64,000 bases of DNA from Colias croceus (GCF_905220415.1 NC_059556.1:8134501-8198500); one strand, 5' to 3'. Numbered from the stretch's first letter, positions 22,306 through 33,757 are shown. Notes: generated from the letters alone by a model not told the origin. A program made the numbers and translations.

Positions 22306-23759
22306 AATTTGCATATAAGCATTAATATCACACAATGGCAGATAGAATTTAAGGCTAAGGCTTCATTTTCCATTATATCTATAAATTACAGAAGAATTAT
22401 TTAAATATTTTCTTAATTAAAACCTTTGATTTTTACAATATTCCTCAAATTAATCAAGTACCTAACTTAACGTAACTTCCAAAAATATTAACAATCTATT
22501 AATTATTATCTGTATTAGAAATATTAAAAAAAGCACAAAATGACTATTTAAATTAGACAGTGCTTTTCTTTTATTACATAATGTAACGTATATTTTGTAA
22601 CTTTAAACAAAACATTAAGAGCGTTTCATAAAATATTAACATTATTATCAAGTTTTTGAAAAGAAGTGAAGATTGACAGCAGTATAAAAATGTCATCAGA
22701 AAATACAGAATGAGATAAAGGTTTACTTTGAAATGCAATCTATGGTCTATTTGAAAAAGCTATACAGAAACAACTACATAGTGTTATTGTTGCTAAATAA
22801 ATTCTGAAACTATTTTTTATTTTTGCATATTTAAGGTAAGGTAATTTGACAAAAATATTTATGACCTTTGTAGAATATAGAATTCTGTACATACGAAACA
22901 TTAAAAAATCTAATACTGACACACAAATAATATTTACAAACTCAAACTAAATAATTAAGTACCTACTATATAAACAGAGCCAATAAATGATGGAATTATA
23001 TTTGTACATAATTTTTGGATAGCTATCTCTTTCATACACACTATATCAGCAATAAATAATCAATGTGCAAGTGAGACAATATTATGATAGCCTTTTAAAA
23101 TGCCATCATTTATCGGCAGGGATTATAAATTTGTTGCGTTGAAAGTGAATTTATCTATCTACTTATTTATAAACAATAAAACTTTAGCGAATATTAACAT
23201 TACTTAGACTATCCGACTTAGCTCAAATTTAGAAAGAGACGAATTGTTACACAAAATTCTTAAACCTCGCTGAAGCTTGGCTGCCGGTTTCATAGCAAAT
23301 AATATGCAGATAAAGATTCAATAAATAACATGAGCCAAATATTTGATACTATTAATACAACTTCCCGAATACAAAGAGAGAGATTTAAACATCAATACCC
23401 ACATAAACTTCAGAAGACCACTCTTTTAGATATATTATTTACCATTTATTTACAGTACAAAAAAATCACGAACCACATAAAGCTTTTGATAAACAAAGCG
23501 AACATTTTACTGAATAAAATATGAGATCATTAGGAAATAAGAGCCCCTTTGAAACTAGATTATATATTACTCGACTTTCATTGCTCGCAACCATCAATGT
23601 CCAATAAATGGACCATCTATAAATCCAGCAATCTTAAATCGTACGACAAATTCGTTTAGCCTTAGGCACAATGTATTTAATGATATATTTGGTCTACATC
23701 TGAGTATATCCGTTGTTCCTTGGTGAGGTCCGGCGTCGGGGGTATGTGGTGGCTTGGCG
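22306..23759. other. Intergenic, nothing recognised; includes 3' flank of a TipE-family gene
   Basis: AT-rich. The right part should hold the 3' UTR of the minus-strand gene that ends at 23760. No other coding exon or structured repeat is visible. Confidence 0.5.
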
Positions 23760-25340
23760 TCAGAACACGTCGTCACTGGGGTCATCGTCTAGTTCACAGA
23801 GGAGCTTGCTGCTGTAATTCAAAATGATACAAGGTTAATATATGCGTTAAAAATATAGAAGTGTCATATTATTTGTATTCACTGAACGAGTCAAAGCTTT
23901 TTATAAGATCTCTTAAAATGTAAGTTCTTCCTTACGTAGAAATAGATTATGTTCTAAGATTTAATTATTGTTTATTTTTCATTAGAATAACTATTCAATC
24001 GGTAGACTTGAACTATGTTCTCATATCAATATTATAAAAAAACTGCCAGAAAATATTGAGAAATGTGATATTTTTTTTAGTCCTAAAAATAGAAATGATT
24101 GAACTAAATTAAAAGCATAGTATTCTACCATGGCATTTAATAAAAGTAATCAATTTCTAGCCTTTCAAAGCTTATGTTACGTAAAAAGCTGTGAATGATG
24201 CATATCATAATACATTACTAAGCTACTAAGTGAATAAATTAAATTAAATTGATTTCAACATTAATGTACAAACTGCTTACTTATTCGTAAAATAGTACCA
24301 TAAAATAGTCAAGATGTATGGCCATATTTACTATGAGCTCAAATAAATCCTTTCAATACAAAACATAAACGTACTTGCAAATAATAAATAGTTCCTAAAC
24401 ATCTATAGCTGAAACTATGAAGGTTCTTCCTTGAACTGGTATTTGTTTATCCTGTAATACCACATCAGTCTGATAAGAAACTTCTAGAACTACGCTATAA
24501 ACATCGTTAACAAAAAAATCATTCAATTCATCTATAACGTCTAATAAGAAAGAATGTTATATAATCTACTTACTCTTCTTTACTCGCAAACGATTCAGCG
24601 TGCACTCGGCGATTACAGGCCCTGTCACAACAGTGGCAATGCCAATACGCCAGGACACTTAAACTGAACACAAATACTGTCGTCGGTAGAACCAAAGCCA
24701 ATATCAATCCTCGTATTGTCGTCTCCCAGGAATACCTCGCCACAACTAACTCAGGTCGCGTCATACTGTAGAAGCAAGGGAAAATCTTCGGTGACCTTGA
24801 TCCCGCATATTCACTGGCAAATACTGAGCAATTCACTTTCGGAGGATAACCGCAGCCTTCAGGATTGATCAAGAACTTTAAATTAGTCTCATCCCACTCG
24901 ATTGGTAACGTTTCATTTCCAAAGAATGGTCTTCTAGCTAGGTTCACTCGAATTTTGTGACATTTTGTGTGCGTTGTAGTGCAACCCTCTCTGCACGATG
25001 CCCAGGTACAATTTGTTAACGTTTCTGCATAAACATGGCTTGACACACTACATATTCCTGCTTCTGGTGCGAACTCGGCAAGAATCGTTTGGATCGCTGG
25101 CTCGACCACAAAGGGGATTAGGAAGAGAAACGCAAATACGGCGAGTATAGCTGATGTGCCAAGACAAAGGGAAGTGTAGAATTTGAACCGCTCGAAGAAA
25201 TGTGCAAGTAGCTGCTCCCGTGTCGGCTCTAGAGGTGTGAAATCTTGGCTCCCTTGTTCGGCTGTAGCTCCCATGGGAAGTGTGGATCTCTCGGAAGTGG
25301 CAGGCGACAGGGTCGCCCGGGATCTACTTAAAGTCGACAT
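23760..25340 (-). CDS. Teh1: TipE-family sodium-channel auxiliary subunit (TEH1-like), two coding exons
   Basis: Predicted 272-residue membrane protein that modulates the insect Para voltage-gated sodium channel at the neuronal surface. Main exon 25340-24574 encodes residues 1-255 plus two bases. A GTAAGT donor follows at 24573. A TTACAG acceptor precedes 23811, and the last exon 23811-23760 adds SKLLCELDDDPSDDVF after Asp256. Unspliced reading stops one codon after the donor, which would truncate this tail. Membrane segments are near residues 56-78 (SLCLGTSAILAVFAFLFLIP) and 208-232. The extracellular loop has cysteines at 97, 111, 116, 120, 127, 163, 171 and 189 and NCT, NET and NCS glycosylation sites. 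NCTWASCREGC is the family signature. The short length fits TEH1 better than TipE, which has a long insert. A 5' UTR acceptor (TTTCAG) ends at 25425, so an upstream non-coding exon is expected. The paralogue assignment is from memory and needs a tree. Confidence 0.85.
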
Positions 25341-25424
25341 GGGGAGAGCTTTTGTTTAGCAGCGCAGTAAGCAATTAATCGTCTCTTAGTGAACTAGCCG
25401 GGCCCTCGCAGAGGAGGGGAACGC
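25341..25424 (-). other. 5' UTR part of TEH1-like main exon
   Basis: On the minus strand TTTCTCTGTTTCAG directly precedes 25424: a good polypyrimidine tract and AG acceptor 84 bases before the ATG. This implies at least one upstream non-coding exon, for which 28110 and 31041 are candidate donors. Confidence 0.6.
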
Positions 25425-25927
25425 CTGAAACAGAGAAATAAGAAAAGTTAATCATTTTTCCAATCAATCTATTTATGGATTTGGTTTCAGGTGTTAAATA
25501 ATAACATGGGCTATATAATTATAACATGAATAGTAGGTCCGTAAAAATGACGTCATATCAATTCGTATTGATCACATTATTCAAACTTATTAAAATATGC
25601 ATTACATATCATATCAGACCTTTGTATTACGCAAAAATGTGATGCCAAAGTAAAACGAAAGCTTTCGTGCTTATTACAAGACTGAAACAAGCTGACTGAA
25701 TTATTTTCATACCGTCACACAGTGATGCCAAGGACACAAAAATCGTTAATATTTAATAGGAGCTCTAACGACATAAAATAATGGTTTGCGCGAGATTATT
25801 AAAGCGATTGTGTTATATTTTTGTAAATATTTAACATGGGGTCTTAGTTGTAATTAATGTTTTATGTTTGAATATGCACACGAATAAAGGCAATGTTTAA
25901 ATAAAACAAAAGCTCACGTGACTGATC
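25425..25927. other. Intron/intergenic between the two TipE-family genes
   Basis: About 500 bp, AT-rich, no coding. It contains the 3' UTR of the upstream gene and, if the 5' exon of the downstream gene lies further upstream, part of that intron. Confidence 0.5.
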
Positions 25928-27238
25928 TCAGAGGGGAGAAACAGGATCGTTCGGATGCATTTGCATCTCGGCTTGTCCAGCACCGCAAACTTTGAAACGC
26001 ATTTTAGCATCATCACCAACTTCCACCGTCCTTTGACACAACATCAGGGTTATACAAGAAACAACAACCAAAACTGTAGGCAACAACAATGCCACAATGA
26101 ACTGCCGATAAGTCGCCTCTAAATCGAACCTCGCGACAACTGTTTCTGGATTATTCTCTGTGTGGAAGCATGGGAATCTAGCCTTAGCATTGTGGTCAGT
26201 GCCATCTCGTCCATATGTCTTGAGGAAATCCTTGCATTCATCAGCAAGAGTATTTACGCATCCTTCTAAATTAATCATTAGTTTACTATCGTTTGCTAAT
26301 GTCAGATCGACTTCAGGTGGTGCGATCACACGATTCGGCGTTGCTTTAATAGTATACAAATACTGTAAGTGAGTAAAGTTGGTCAAATCTGATATTTCTG
26401 TGCGAGGAAGTAAAGCAGCATTTATGCAATCAACGGCTACAACGCCAGAACTTCCATTGTGCACTGCATGACATGACAACATTATGACTTCTTCCCCTGA
26501 ATCCGTCCAAACTATTTCACCACCGTCTTCTTTAGCAAGCTTCGTACAGCGTGCTAAGAAAACTCGATCACCACTTAATACTATAACGTTTTTGTTTCGA
26601 GTCGGGATGTCAACGCATCGTCGATCACAATTGTATGGGGTTCTTATTTTTCTACAAGTGCCTCTGTTACAATAATATAACCCTTGCACGTCGATACAAG
26701 TGATCTTTCCTCTTCTACCTGAACATTTTAACGGTGGATCTGTATCCCGGAACGCACATTCAAACGCGTCAGTTATGTTTATACACTTTCCTTCAGTGCA
26801 ATTGAATGTACCAGTTAAATTTTTACATTCGTCTCGTATACAGTGATACTTCTTTGCGTTTTCTTGATCGATACCGTAGCATGTTTTGTTTGCAGCGCTG
26901 CCACATTCAGACAAAAGCAAGGACGATCCGTTTTTCCTTACGTTTACGTAAATCTGTATGCACGCTCCTGATGTTTTGCTCAAACACCACTCGCCACAAG
27001 ATCCCCAGTCACAGTTTTCTTTATTTACAGCTCTTGTTGTTGTACACATGATGGGTGTTGGGTCGATTCCGGAAGATATGGCTCTAGTATAGGGCATGTA
27101 TATAGCTACTGTAAGGTAGACAATGGCCACGCAGCTAAGCACTGCTGTCATTTGGCAGACGCAGATGGTCCCGCATATCTTTTGATCCTGCGGGGGTATG
27201 ATGAGATCCTCGACGGGTGTGGGTTTCGTCTTCGGCAT
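25928..27238 (-). CDS. TipE-family protein with cysteine-rich EGF-like insert
   Basis: 436-residue predicted auxiliary subunit of insect voltage-gated sodium channels, in one coding exon. I start at ATG 27238 (context CACCATGC, MPKTKPTPVEDLI); the frame is open for some codons further upstream but has no ATG there. First membrane segment at about residues 28-50 (VCQMTAVLSCVAIVYLTVAI), second at about 378-401 (QFIVALLLPTVLVVVSCITL). The loop begins with NCDWGSCGEWC, equivalent to NCTWASCREGC of the neighbour, then has a long Cys-rich insert (about 112-210) with repeated C-x-x-G-x-C-type spacing like EGF modules. Near its end come LEGCVN and FPCFHTENNPETVVARFD, matching FPCFYSMTRPELVVARYS in the neighbour. 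Longer family members such as TipE, TEH3 and TEH4 are candidates; I do not choose among them. It is tandem with, and on the same strand as, the TEH1-like gene. Confidence 0.85.
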   Translation of the reverse strand: MPKTKPTPVEDLIIPPQDQKICGTICVCQMTAVLSCVAIVYLTVAIYMPYTRAISSGIDPTPIMCTTTRAVNKENCDWGSCGEWCLSKTSGACIQIYVNVRKNGSSLLLSECGSAANKTCYGIDQENAKKYHCIRDECKNLTGTFNCTEGKCINITDAFECAFRDTDPPLKCSGRRGKITCIDVQGLYYCNRGTCRKIRTPYNCDRRCVDIPTRNKNVIVLSGDRVFLARCTKLAKEDGGEIVWTDSGEEVIMLSCHAVHNGSSGVVAVDCINAALLPRTEISDLTNFTHLQYLYTIKATPNRVIAPPEVDLTLANDSKLMINLEGCVNTLADECKDFLKTYGRDGTDHNAKARFPCFHTENNPETVVARFDLEATYRQFIVALLLPTVLVVVSCITLMLCQRTVEVGDDAKMRFKVCGAGQAEMQMHPNDPVSPL

Positions 27239-28109
27239 GGTGGAGACTTGCTGGCTCTCGCGACCGGCGGTCACTGACGTGAGCGAGGCTGACAGCGCTT
27301 GCGCGGTGGCCCGATCGATTCAGCGCAGTGCAGACCAACCCTAGTGCGCTATTTTTTAATTGATGTCAATGCTCGCAATTCTATCTTCAATTATGATATA
27401 GTGCTATTAACGTCACGTCGCTTAATTACTTTCTTTTGTTTTAATTGTTGCATTTATATGAGTTTTTAATGTTAGAACAAATGTTTAAGTAGATACGTTG
27501 ATTACTATTGTTTTTTAAAGAGCTTTTGTATTAAAGTATGTTTTGATGTATGCTCTAACATTGTCATGAATTTAATATCATGTTTTATATAATTGTAGGA
27601 AAATGCACTGCTCTACATTTAAAGTAATATAACAAAACAATGTTCTAATTTAAATTTATTTAACTAATAAATATTTTATAAACCTTATAAAGGTACGGGA
27701 ACTATATTAGATACATTTCTTTTGTTTTAAGCGATAATGACAAAACAGAAACAGAACATTCGCAGAAAAAAAAACTATTAAAATGCTCTACATTAGTTTT
27801 TACCGAGTAGATTAACACTGACTAATTAAATCTTATACCCACACACTTAATAGATTATTTATAGAGATTATGAACACTATAGAAAACACATAAATTATTA
27901 AAGCTTCCTATTCACTTTACATTGCTTTAAAAAACTGCACATTAACCGGCGCGTTCCTGTATTACATTTTCAACTAGACCCACTTTATTTCTTTACTTAA
28001 AACACAACACTAAGTGCTGATTAACACACACAAACGTCTCTCTTACCAATTTAAAACGATTACGGAAATATCAAATGAAACACGACTCTGCAAAACATGA
28101 TACACTCAC
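27239..28109. other. 5' flank of TipE-family gene
   Basis: 27239-27345 is GC-rich on the minus strand upstream of the ATG and is likely 5' UTR or core promoter; the rest is AT-rich, possibly intron. No coding. Confidence 0.4.
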
Positions 28110-28283
28110 CAATGAAAATCCCAGAATATGGCACGAAAACACAGTTTTATACGACGAATAATTACTTCGAACATCCGATTTATATGTACATCAATGCAAT
28201 TTTTAAATAATTTCATTTAGTGGAAACATTGCCGTGTTTTGCTATTGTGTGGTGTGAAGTTAGCTGCGAGCTACTGCGCAACT
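28110..28283 (-). promoter_or_regulatory. Candidate promoter and non-coding first exon
   Basis: On the minus strand an initiator-like GTTCAGTTGCGCAG (near 28283) sits in a locally GC-rich patch. About 170 bases later comes a strong donor, TTG|GTGAGT, at 28110/28109. The segment has no long frame. It could be the 5' exon that splices to the UTR acceptor at 25424. This is inference from splice-site and promoter-like words only. Confidence 0.35.
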
Positions 28284-29214
28284 GAACGCGCATATTCTGG
28301 GAACTTTTTGAATGTCAAACGTCATCAGCTAACCTCATGATGCTAAATAAAATATTATCTTCATTTGATTAGGAATAAATTATTGGTTTAATCAACTTTC
28401 ACTTGAGTCATTGTTTATCTTAGATTATAAAATAAAGTACAGATGGAGCATGACAACCGCCCGTCGCCCTTGTAAAAGAAAATACGAAATCAAAAACAAA
28501 TACGTCGCTGCACCAGTGCTATAGCGCATAAAGTGTCATGCAATACGTCAAAAAGGGTTTGCAATTTTAGTAAAAAAATGCAGTCTTGTGATAATAAAAC
28601 GCTGTAAAATTTGTTCCCGAAAACAAAAAAAAGATAAAACATCGTTTCACAGGTTTTCTGTAGATTATTTGGCTGATTTATTTCTTGAATACGAATAATA
28701 ATTTTACAGATATGAAGGAATACAAAACTTCAACGTATGTTGCCAGTATTTTGAAAATGAATTTGCCATTTTTATTGGTAAAACGGTAAAATGGTTAAAA
28801 GATCTTCAGGGTAATGCTGTTGGATTTTTCGATCGTGAATGTGATTATTTGTATAGTGCACTAAAGGTTCATGATAATTATTAGATTATTTTAATAAGCA
28901 TAATACATTATTTTGTTACATTTATAAAGCTTAAAAACGTCATAGTCGTTTTCGCTAGCGATTTAATTTATGTGAACTCCATGATGGATATGATGAAAAT
29001 AAAATGTCCCGTATTCTCGACTAAAAACTACCGCTATTCGTATTCATATATTATGAAAAATAAAAAATAATATAATATAGTTAATATTGAAACTTTTTTT
29101 AAGTAATTTATTTAATAAAAAATTGAATACAATTATTTTGTCCATATATAACTTTAGTAGGCAGGTACTTTATGTAATAAAATAATTTAAATAAAAATTA
29201 AAACTTGACTTCTC
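28284..29214. other. Intergenic, nothing recognised
   Basis: AT-rich, no gene. Short GC-richer words near 28455 (ACCGCCCGTCGCCC) have no assigned function. Confidence 0.45.
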
Positions 29215-29400
29215 ATTTATGTATATAGCCTACGTCACTACCGCCACTAACATAATAATTCAGATTATTGCAATGAAACCTCACAACTCAAAATCGGTCC
29301 AACGGTTTATACTGCAGGGCGTGTCAAAGAAATATTATACATACATCCATAAACTCGAAAAACATAACCCTCTTTTTTCCGTAGTCGGGGAAAAATTTGG
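29215..29400 (-). repeat. Fragment of a dispersed lepidopteran repeat
   Basis: It contains CGGTCCAACGGTTTATACTG, AAAGAAATATTATACATACA and AACATAACCCTCTTTTTTCC. The style is like the target-flank and body of common lepidopteran non-coding repeats that describe GGTTATGTTTTTCGAGTTTA when read on the minus strand. Small frames over it are fortuitous. Confidence 0.5.
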
Positions 29401-29892
29401 GAAATTTTTCAATATCTGGCAACATTACACGCACACAGAAGCACCGGGTACGTACGGTGCAGCGGTGAAATGACAGCACACATAGCTTTATTGAAAATGA
29501 CGATAAATTATTCGGTTTAGTTCGGCAACGCTCCATCTGTCTTTTATTTTGTAATCTAAGTTGTTTATGTTGAGCTTATCTTTTTACTTGGAAGAAATTG
29601 AAAACACGATGTTTGGATTAAATATTCTACACGTAGAATTTCCAATATAAACCGTTGCTCTTCTATGAAAAACATATTCGCATGTACTTAGAGATGCTTA
29701 TCTACCTAATTTTTATAAGGTAATTACGACGGTAATTAATCACTTTTAAGTAATATTAAATACTATAAACTAAATATTTAGTTCTTTTACAGCATCTGTA
29801 GGCCAGATAGAGACATAAAGTAGCAACATTTTTTCCAAACTTCTTAAGATATCTGAAATAATCTCTCCATTTATTTGTGCATCAATTTACTC
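29401..29892. other. Intergenic, nothing recognised
   Basis: No gene or structure that I can support. Confidence 0.45.
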
Positions 29893-30138
29893 CATACTGA
29901 TATTATAAATGCGAAATTAACTCTGTCTGTCTGTCTGTCTGTTACTCAATCACGCCTAAAGTACTGAACCAATTTGCATGAAATTTGGTATAGAGATATT
30001 TTGACACCCGAGAAAGGACATAGGCTACTTTTTACCCCGGGAAATAGGATAGGTTTTATCCCGGAAATCCCACGGGAACGGATCTATGCGGGTTTTTCTT
30101 TGGCTGCGCGGACGAAGCTGCGGGTGGAAAGCTAGTTG
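29893..30138 (+). repeat. Short dispersed element, family B (long form)
   Basis: TATTATAAATGCGAAATTAA, a CTGTCTG run, ACTGAACCAATTTGCATGAA, a TTTTTACCCCGGGAAATAGG block, TATGCGGGTTTTTCTTTGGC and a GCGGGTGGAAAGCTAGTT end. It is one of the most complete B copies. Confidence 0.75.
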
Positions 30139-31040
30139 TTAATATATCTGTTCCTTAATTATAAAATTGTGGATTTTTCTATATTAAATGTATACCATTA
30201 TTCAATTTTTCTAAAACTGTTTTCTTAACAGTAGAGTCATTAAGTAGAGCAGATATTTATTGTTATTACTTCATTTAGAAATTTAAATTGAAATTTACAG
30301 ATGAAGAATTCTCTTTCTCGCAAACATTTTTCCATAACATAGCTTATCATTCAGGCTTCATCCGCATTTAGTTGGGATTTAAGGAAATATAACTCATATA
30401 TATGAATCTCAGAATAAAGTAGGTTTTTATACATCTAACGCTCAAGACACAGACATACGACAAAATTTTATGTTGATGATTTTAAATAGTTAATAACTAA
30501 TATCTAGATCATTACTTACTGTCTTAAAAGCGTTGTTATTCTGCTATATACGAAGCATTTTACCAATTTTTGGGTATTTTTATTATTTTATTTTTGCATT
30601 TAAACCGAAAGAACAATTAAAAAAATCATATCATGCGATTACTTTAGAAATGGGGCATAAAGTTCCCTACGAAGTGAAGGAACAATGTAATCATTGTCAT
30701 CATAATTATTTAAAAAGCTGGATCGGCGAATCCTTTCAATTAACATAACTGCAGTGAAAGAAAAATAATCATGACATTAATTTTGAAAAATTGGTTGCGA
30801 AGAACTTCAGAATAGACCATTGTTCTGTGGCTTTTAATTATATATATTATAGCACATTTTTTTAATAACAATGAAATAAATTTAAAAATTAATGAACTCA
30901 GAATACATTCCTTAGGTCATTGCCACTTCACACTTTTGAACACATGAAAAATTAAAATCAAACTTTTACCACAAAGACTCTACAAAATTACTTTCCTTCT
31001 CAATAATTAGAATAAATACAATAATTAAAAAAATACTTAC
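30139..31040. other. Intergenic; one unrecognised short frame
   Basis: 30533-30748 (+) encodes 71 residues ending in a Cys/His-containing stretch (EQCNHCHHNYLKSWIGES). It has no clear splice signals or neighbours, so it may be a gene relic or chance. The rest is AT-rich. Confidence 0.3.
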
Positions 31041-31160
31041 AATAGAACTTCCATATCGAAACTTATAAACTCACATTGTTAGTATGTACCAAACTGGATA
31101 TATTTTGACACGACTATGTTTATTTCTCGTCTCGCCCCGTGGTGCGCATGCGTCGTGTGC
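31041..31160 (-). promoter_or_regulatory. Candidate second promoter / non-coding exon
   Basis: GGTGCGCATGCGTCG at about 31141-31155 resembles an NRF1/ewg-type site in a CpG-containing patch. Downstream on the minus strand is a donor ATT|GTAAGT at 31041/31040. There is no coding. It could be an alternative 5' exon for the minus-strand TipE-family genes. Weak inference. Confidence 0.3.
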
Positions 31161-32213
31161 TGCCAAATACAGAATGTTTCTTACACTTGCAACGTTTTCA
31201 TCGACCTTTGGTTAATGCAGCTGTACTTGTGAACCTAACCTGTGGAAATCTAGATTTTGGGCATTTTTTAAGGGAATAAAAAAGACATTTATTTGGTGAC
31301 AAACATTTATACGCACTTTTCACTAAGTCGCTTTTAACGTTGAGAACAAAGTATATGTACCTACTTATAATTATTAAACTAAAAAAAGTATTGTGGAAGA
31401 GTTTTATAATAATACAAAAAATTCTACATCTTCAATATTTGTTATATTTTATGAAAAAAATCAAAAAATTCTATATCTATATGTGCGATTCATTGGTAAA
31501 TATCCTTTTCTGAATAAATACCGATCTCATCAAAAATTTCATGTAAAGTTGGTTGCCAAAACTTACATTTTCATTATAAGTACTTTCACTGAAATGTGAT
31601 CTTTGTTTCATAGCTCACAGATTATATAGATAATATAAAGTCTAATAAACTATATCTGCAGGTATTCAATATATAATGATCTTATTTATATTTTATTTAC
31701 ACAATAAAATACAAATATCTAACTATTTCTGAATAAAAAAAACATTAACTGTAAATTCGTAAAATAATTCTTGAAAAAAAAAGTTTGATGGGATATAAAG
31801 AATTAAAGAAATTTTATAACAATTAAAAAACTATATTACAAAAAATACCTTTATTTAAAATTCAAAACTATTATCACAATGATCAATATCAAAATTAAAT
31901 GGTATTTATTAGGAAGATGATTTTGGCTAGCTTTAAAAATTGCTTTTAAATTTTCTTTTGCATGCAGCGTAGATCCTCTCTATTATCAGCTCTAGACTGA
32001 GTTATAGAAAAACTAGATAGCTTTTATATACTAGTATCAATCTAGACACAAACTCATCCAGATAAACCCAGTTTTTAAGTGCGGAAATGATAAATGGAGT
32101 AATTTTAACAATTGCAACGATTAGGCCATCAGCGATCGGCCTCGCCTCAATAAGAAAACAAGCAAATATCGAATTAACTCCTACACTAAATGTTTGAATT
32201 GTTTAATTTGTTA
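31161..32213. other. Intergenic, nothing recognised
   Basis: AT-rich; a 68-residue lysine/phenylalanine-rich frame at 31393-31599 is compositionally random. Confidence 0.45.
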
Positions 32214-32495
32214 TTAGGTTGTTTTTCTTTGTATCTTTGTTCCCAATGCAGGGATACATGCCTTCTTTGGGTTAGGATATAATACACCACGCTTGCCAAA
32301 TGTAGGAAGGCATGTTACATCATAACATGTTCTGGAACATTCGATTTTTTGACATGCCGTTTTCTGTAGGATGTCTTTCTTCACAGATTGGGCCAGTTGA
32401 TGAAGATATTGAACTATGAAAAATCGTTGATAGAAGAAGAGTTCGTTTATTTTTAAAAGGTGATGGTCATAATAATAATGACAAAGGATATTCAT
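32214..32495 (-). CDS. Unrecognised 93-residue frame, Cys-rich C-terminus
   Basis: I do not recognise this. The first 45 residues look like translated AT-rich DNA. The last 50 have a less biased composition with the pattern C-x4-C-x3-C-x4-C (QKIECSRTCYDVTCLPTFGK) and a basic end. It could be the terminal exon of a small gene whose upstream exons I cannot find, or chance. There is no signal peptide, no clear acceptor and no homologue in the window. Confidence 0.2.
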   Translation of the reverse strand: MNILCHYYYDHHLLKINELFFYQRFFIVQYLHQLAQSVKKDILQKTACQKIECSRTCYDVTCLPTFGKRGVLYPNPKKACIPALGTKIQRKTT

Positions 32496-33012
32496 TAATT
32501 TAGGACTACGTTTTATTCACTTTAAATTGACTTTAAGATCTCCAAGATTAGCTATCCTTTTGAAGCTAAAACTTTCTCATACTAGGTACATTCACAACGA
32601 ATCCAATCCTTGTTGATTTGATTTATTTGATTAAAATAGTAATCATTTCTTGATTTTTCTACGAATTTGCGAGTTTCATTACGTAATTACTAACTGTATT
32701 TTAATCGAAGTATTTTATTTGTCAGGTCATTTTTCCAGTCAATAAATGATAAATCTTATTTTTCACAAATATTTTATATTCTTAATACCATGGACCAAAT
32801 ACCCTCCTTCAACTACAATGGCCAGAATCACAATTATTTCGCATTTTCAATTAAATCAATGAAAACAATTTCGGCAAATGTCAGGCGGGTCAACGTACAT
32901 TAATAAATCAAGTGCGATGAGATGTTATATTGTTAAATTGATTACGCCAATTTATCACTTGAGTCGTTGCTGTGCACTACATTATGTGATCTAATGTAGG
33001 TACGCACTATTT
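32496..33012. other. Intergenic, nothing recognised
   Basis: No gene or repeat that I can support. Confidence 0.45.
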
Positions 33013-33124
33013 GCAACCGACTTTAAAAAAGGAGGTTCTAAACGACTTTGTGTTTGGTACCTCAGAACTTTTGACTGGGTGACTAGACAAAATTGAAATA
33101 ATCAATATTTCAATTTTGTCTAGT
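33013..33124 (+). repeat. Dispersed repeat fragment ending in a perfect hairpin
   Basis: ACCGACTTTAAAAAAGGAGG and CCTCAGAACTTTTGACTGGG are words of a very common lepidopteran repeat. The fragment ends in a 19-bp perfect stem (33082-33100 with 33106-33124, arm ACTAGACAAAATTGAAATA) and a 5-base loop. Confidence 0.65.
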
Positions 33125-33498
33125 TATGGCGCCGAGCCTGAACGTGCGCTTATAGATGTTTCATAATATTATTAAAAATTTGGTACAGATACTATACCTA
33201 CTCTGAATGTACATAAATTATTGTTTTAATACAATTTATTCATTAATGGAGCAAAACCGTGGGAAACAACAAGAAAATCTGAGTAATGTTTATACAATGA
33301 ATCAAAGTACTCCAAACTAAAAGATATAAAACATAATGGCAAAAAAACTAAACGCGATTATTTCTCAAAAGATAATAACTAAGTATACTCAAAATAGCAG
33401 ATTTTTATTTAATGTAAATAAGACATTATGTAGAAGATAAAAAACAGCAATAACATGTTCATGTATTAAAACCCAAACAAAATCAATTGATTAATTAA
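33125..33498. other. Intergenic, nothing recognised
   Basis: AT-rich spacer. Confidence 0.5.
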
Positions 33499-33559
33499 CG
33501 TGACCAAATGTTAATAAAGTAATTATTACAGTAATTACTGTGATTAACATTTGGTCACG
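33499..33559. repeat. 17-bp perfect inverted repeat, 61 bp overall
   Basis: CGTGACCAAATGTTAAT at 33499-33515 pairs with its exact complement at 33543-33559. The loop itself contains CAGTAATTACTG, a small palindrome. Probably a minimal MITE or the closed ends of a deleted one. Confidence 0.8.
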
Positions 33560-33757
33560 CTAATTACGGTAATTCATTGACACATTTTATTATAAAGAAA
33601 ACACAATAATAAATACCAAATCTGAAAATAAAGTATTGTACCTACTATATTTAGAAGAAGGTGAAAAAGCGAAAAATCTATTGTGAAACTTCTGTTCCTA
33701 TTAAATAATGATGTAAAAGAATTGAATACATGTCAATTTATTGTGTATGAATGCCAT

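Noticed and set aside
26160..27051. Plus-strand frames of 63-81 residues
   Set aside because: Shadows of the minus-strand TipE-family gene.
27239..27274. Upstream extension of the 436-residue TipE-family protein (12 extra residues)
   Set aside because: The extension would begin at a GTG codon; the first ATG in frame is 27238 with a good context.
30508..30520. Another GTAAGT donor on the minus strand (ACA|GTAAGT)
   Set aside because: No promoter-like or GC-rich context. Single donor words are expected by chance in this AT-rich DNA.
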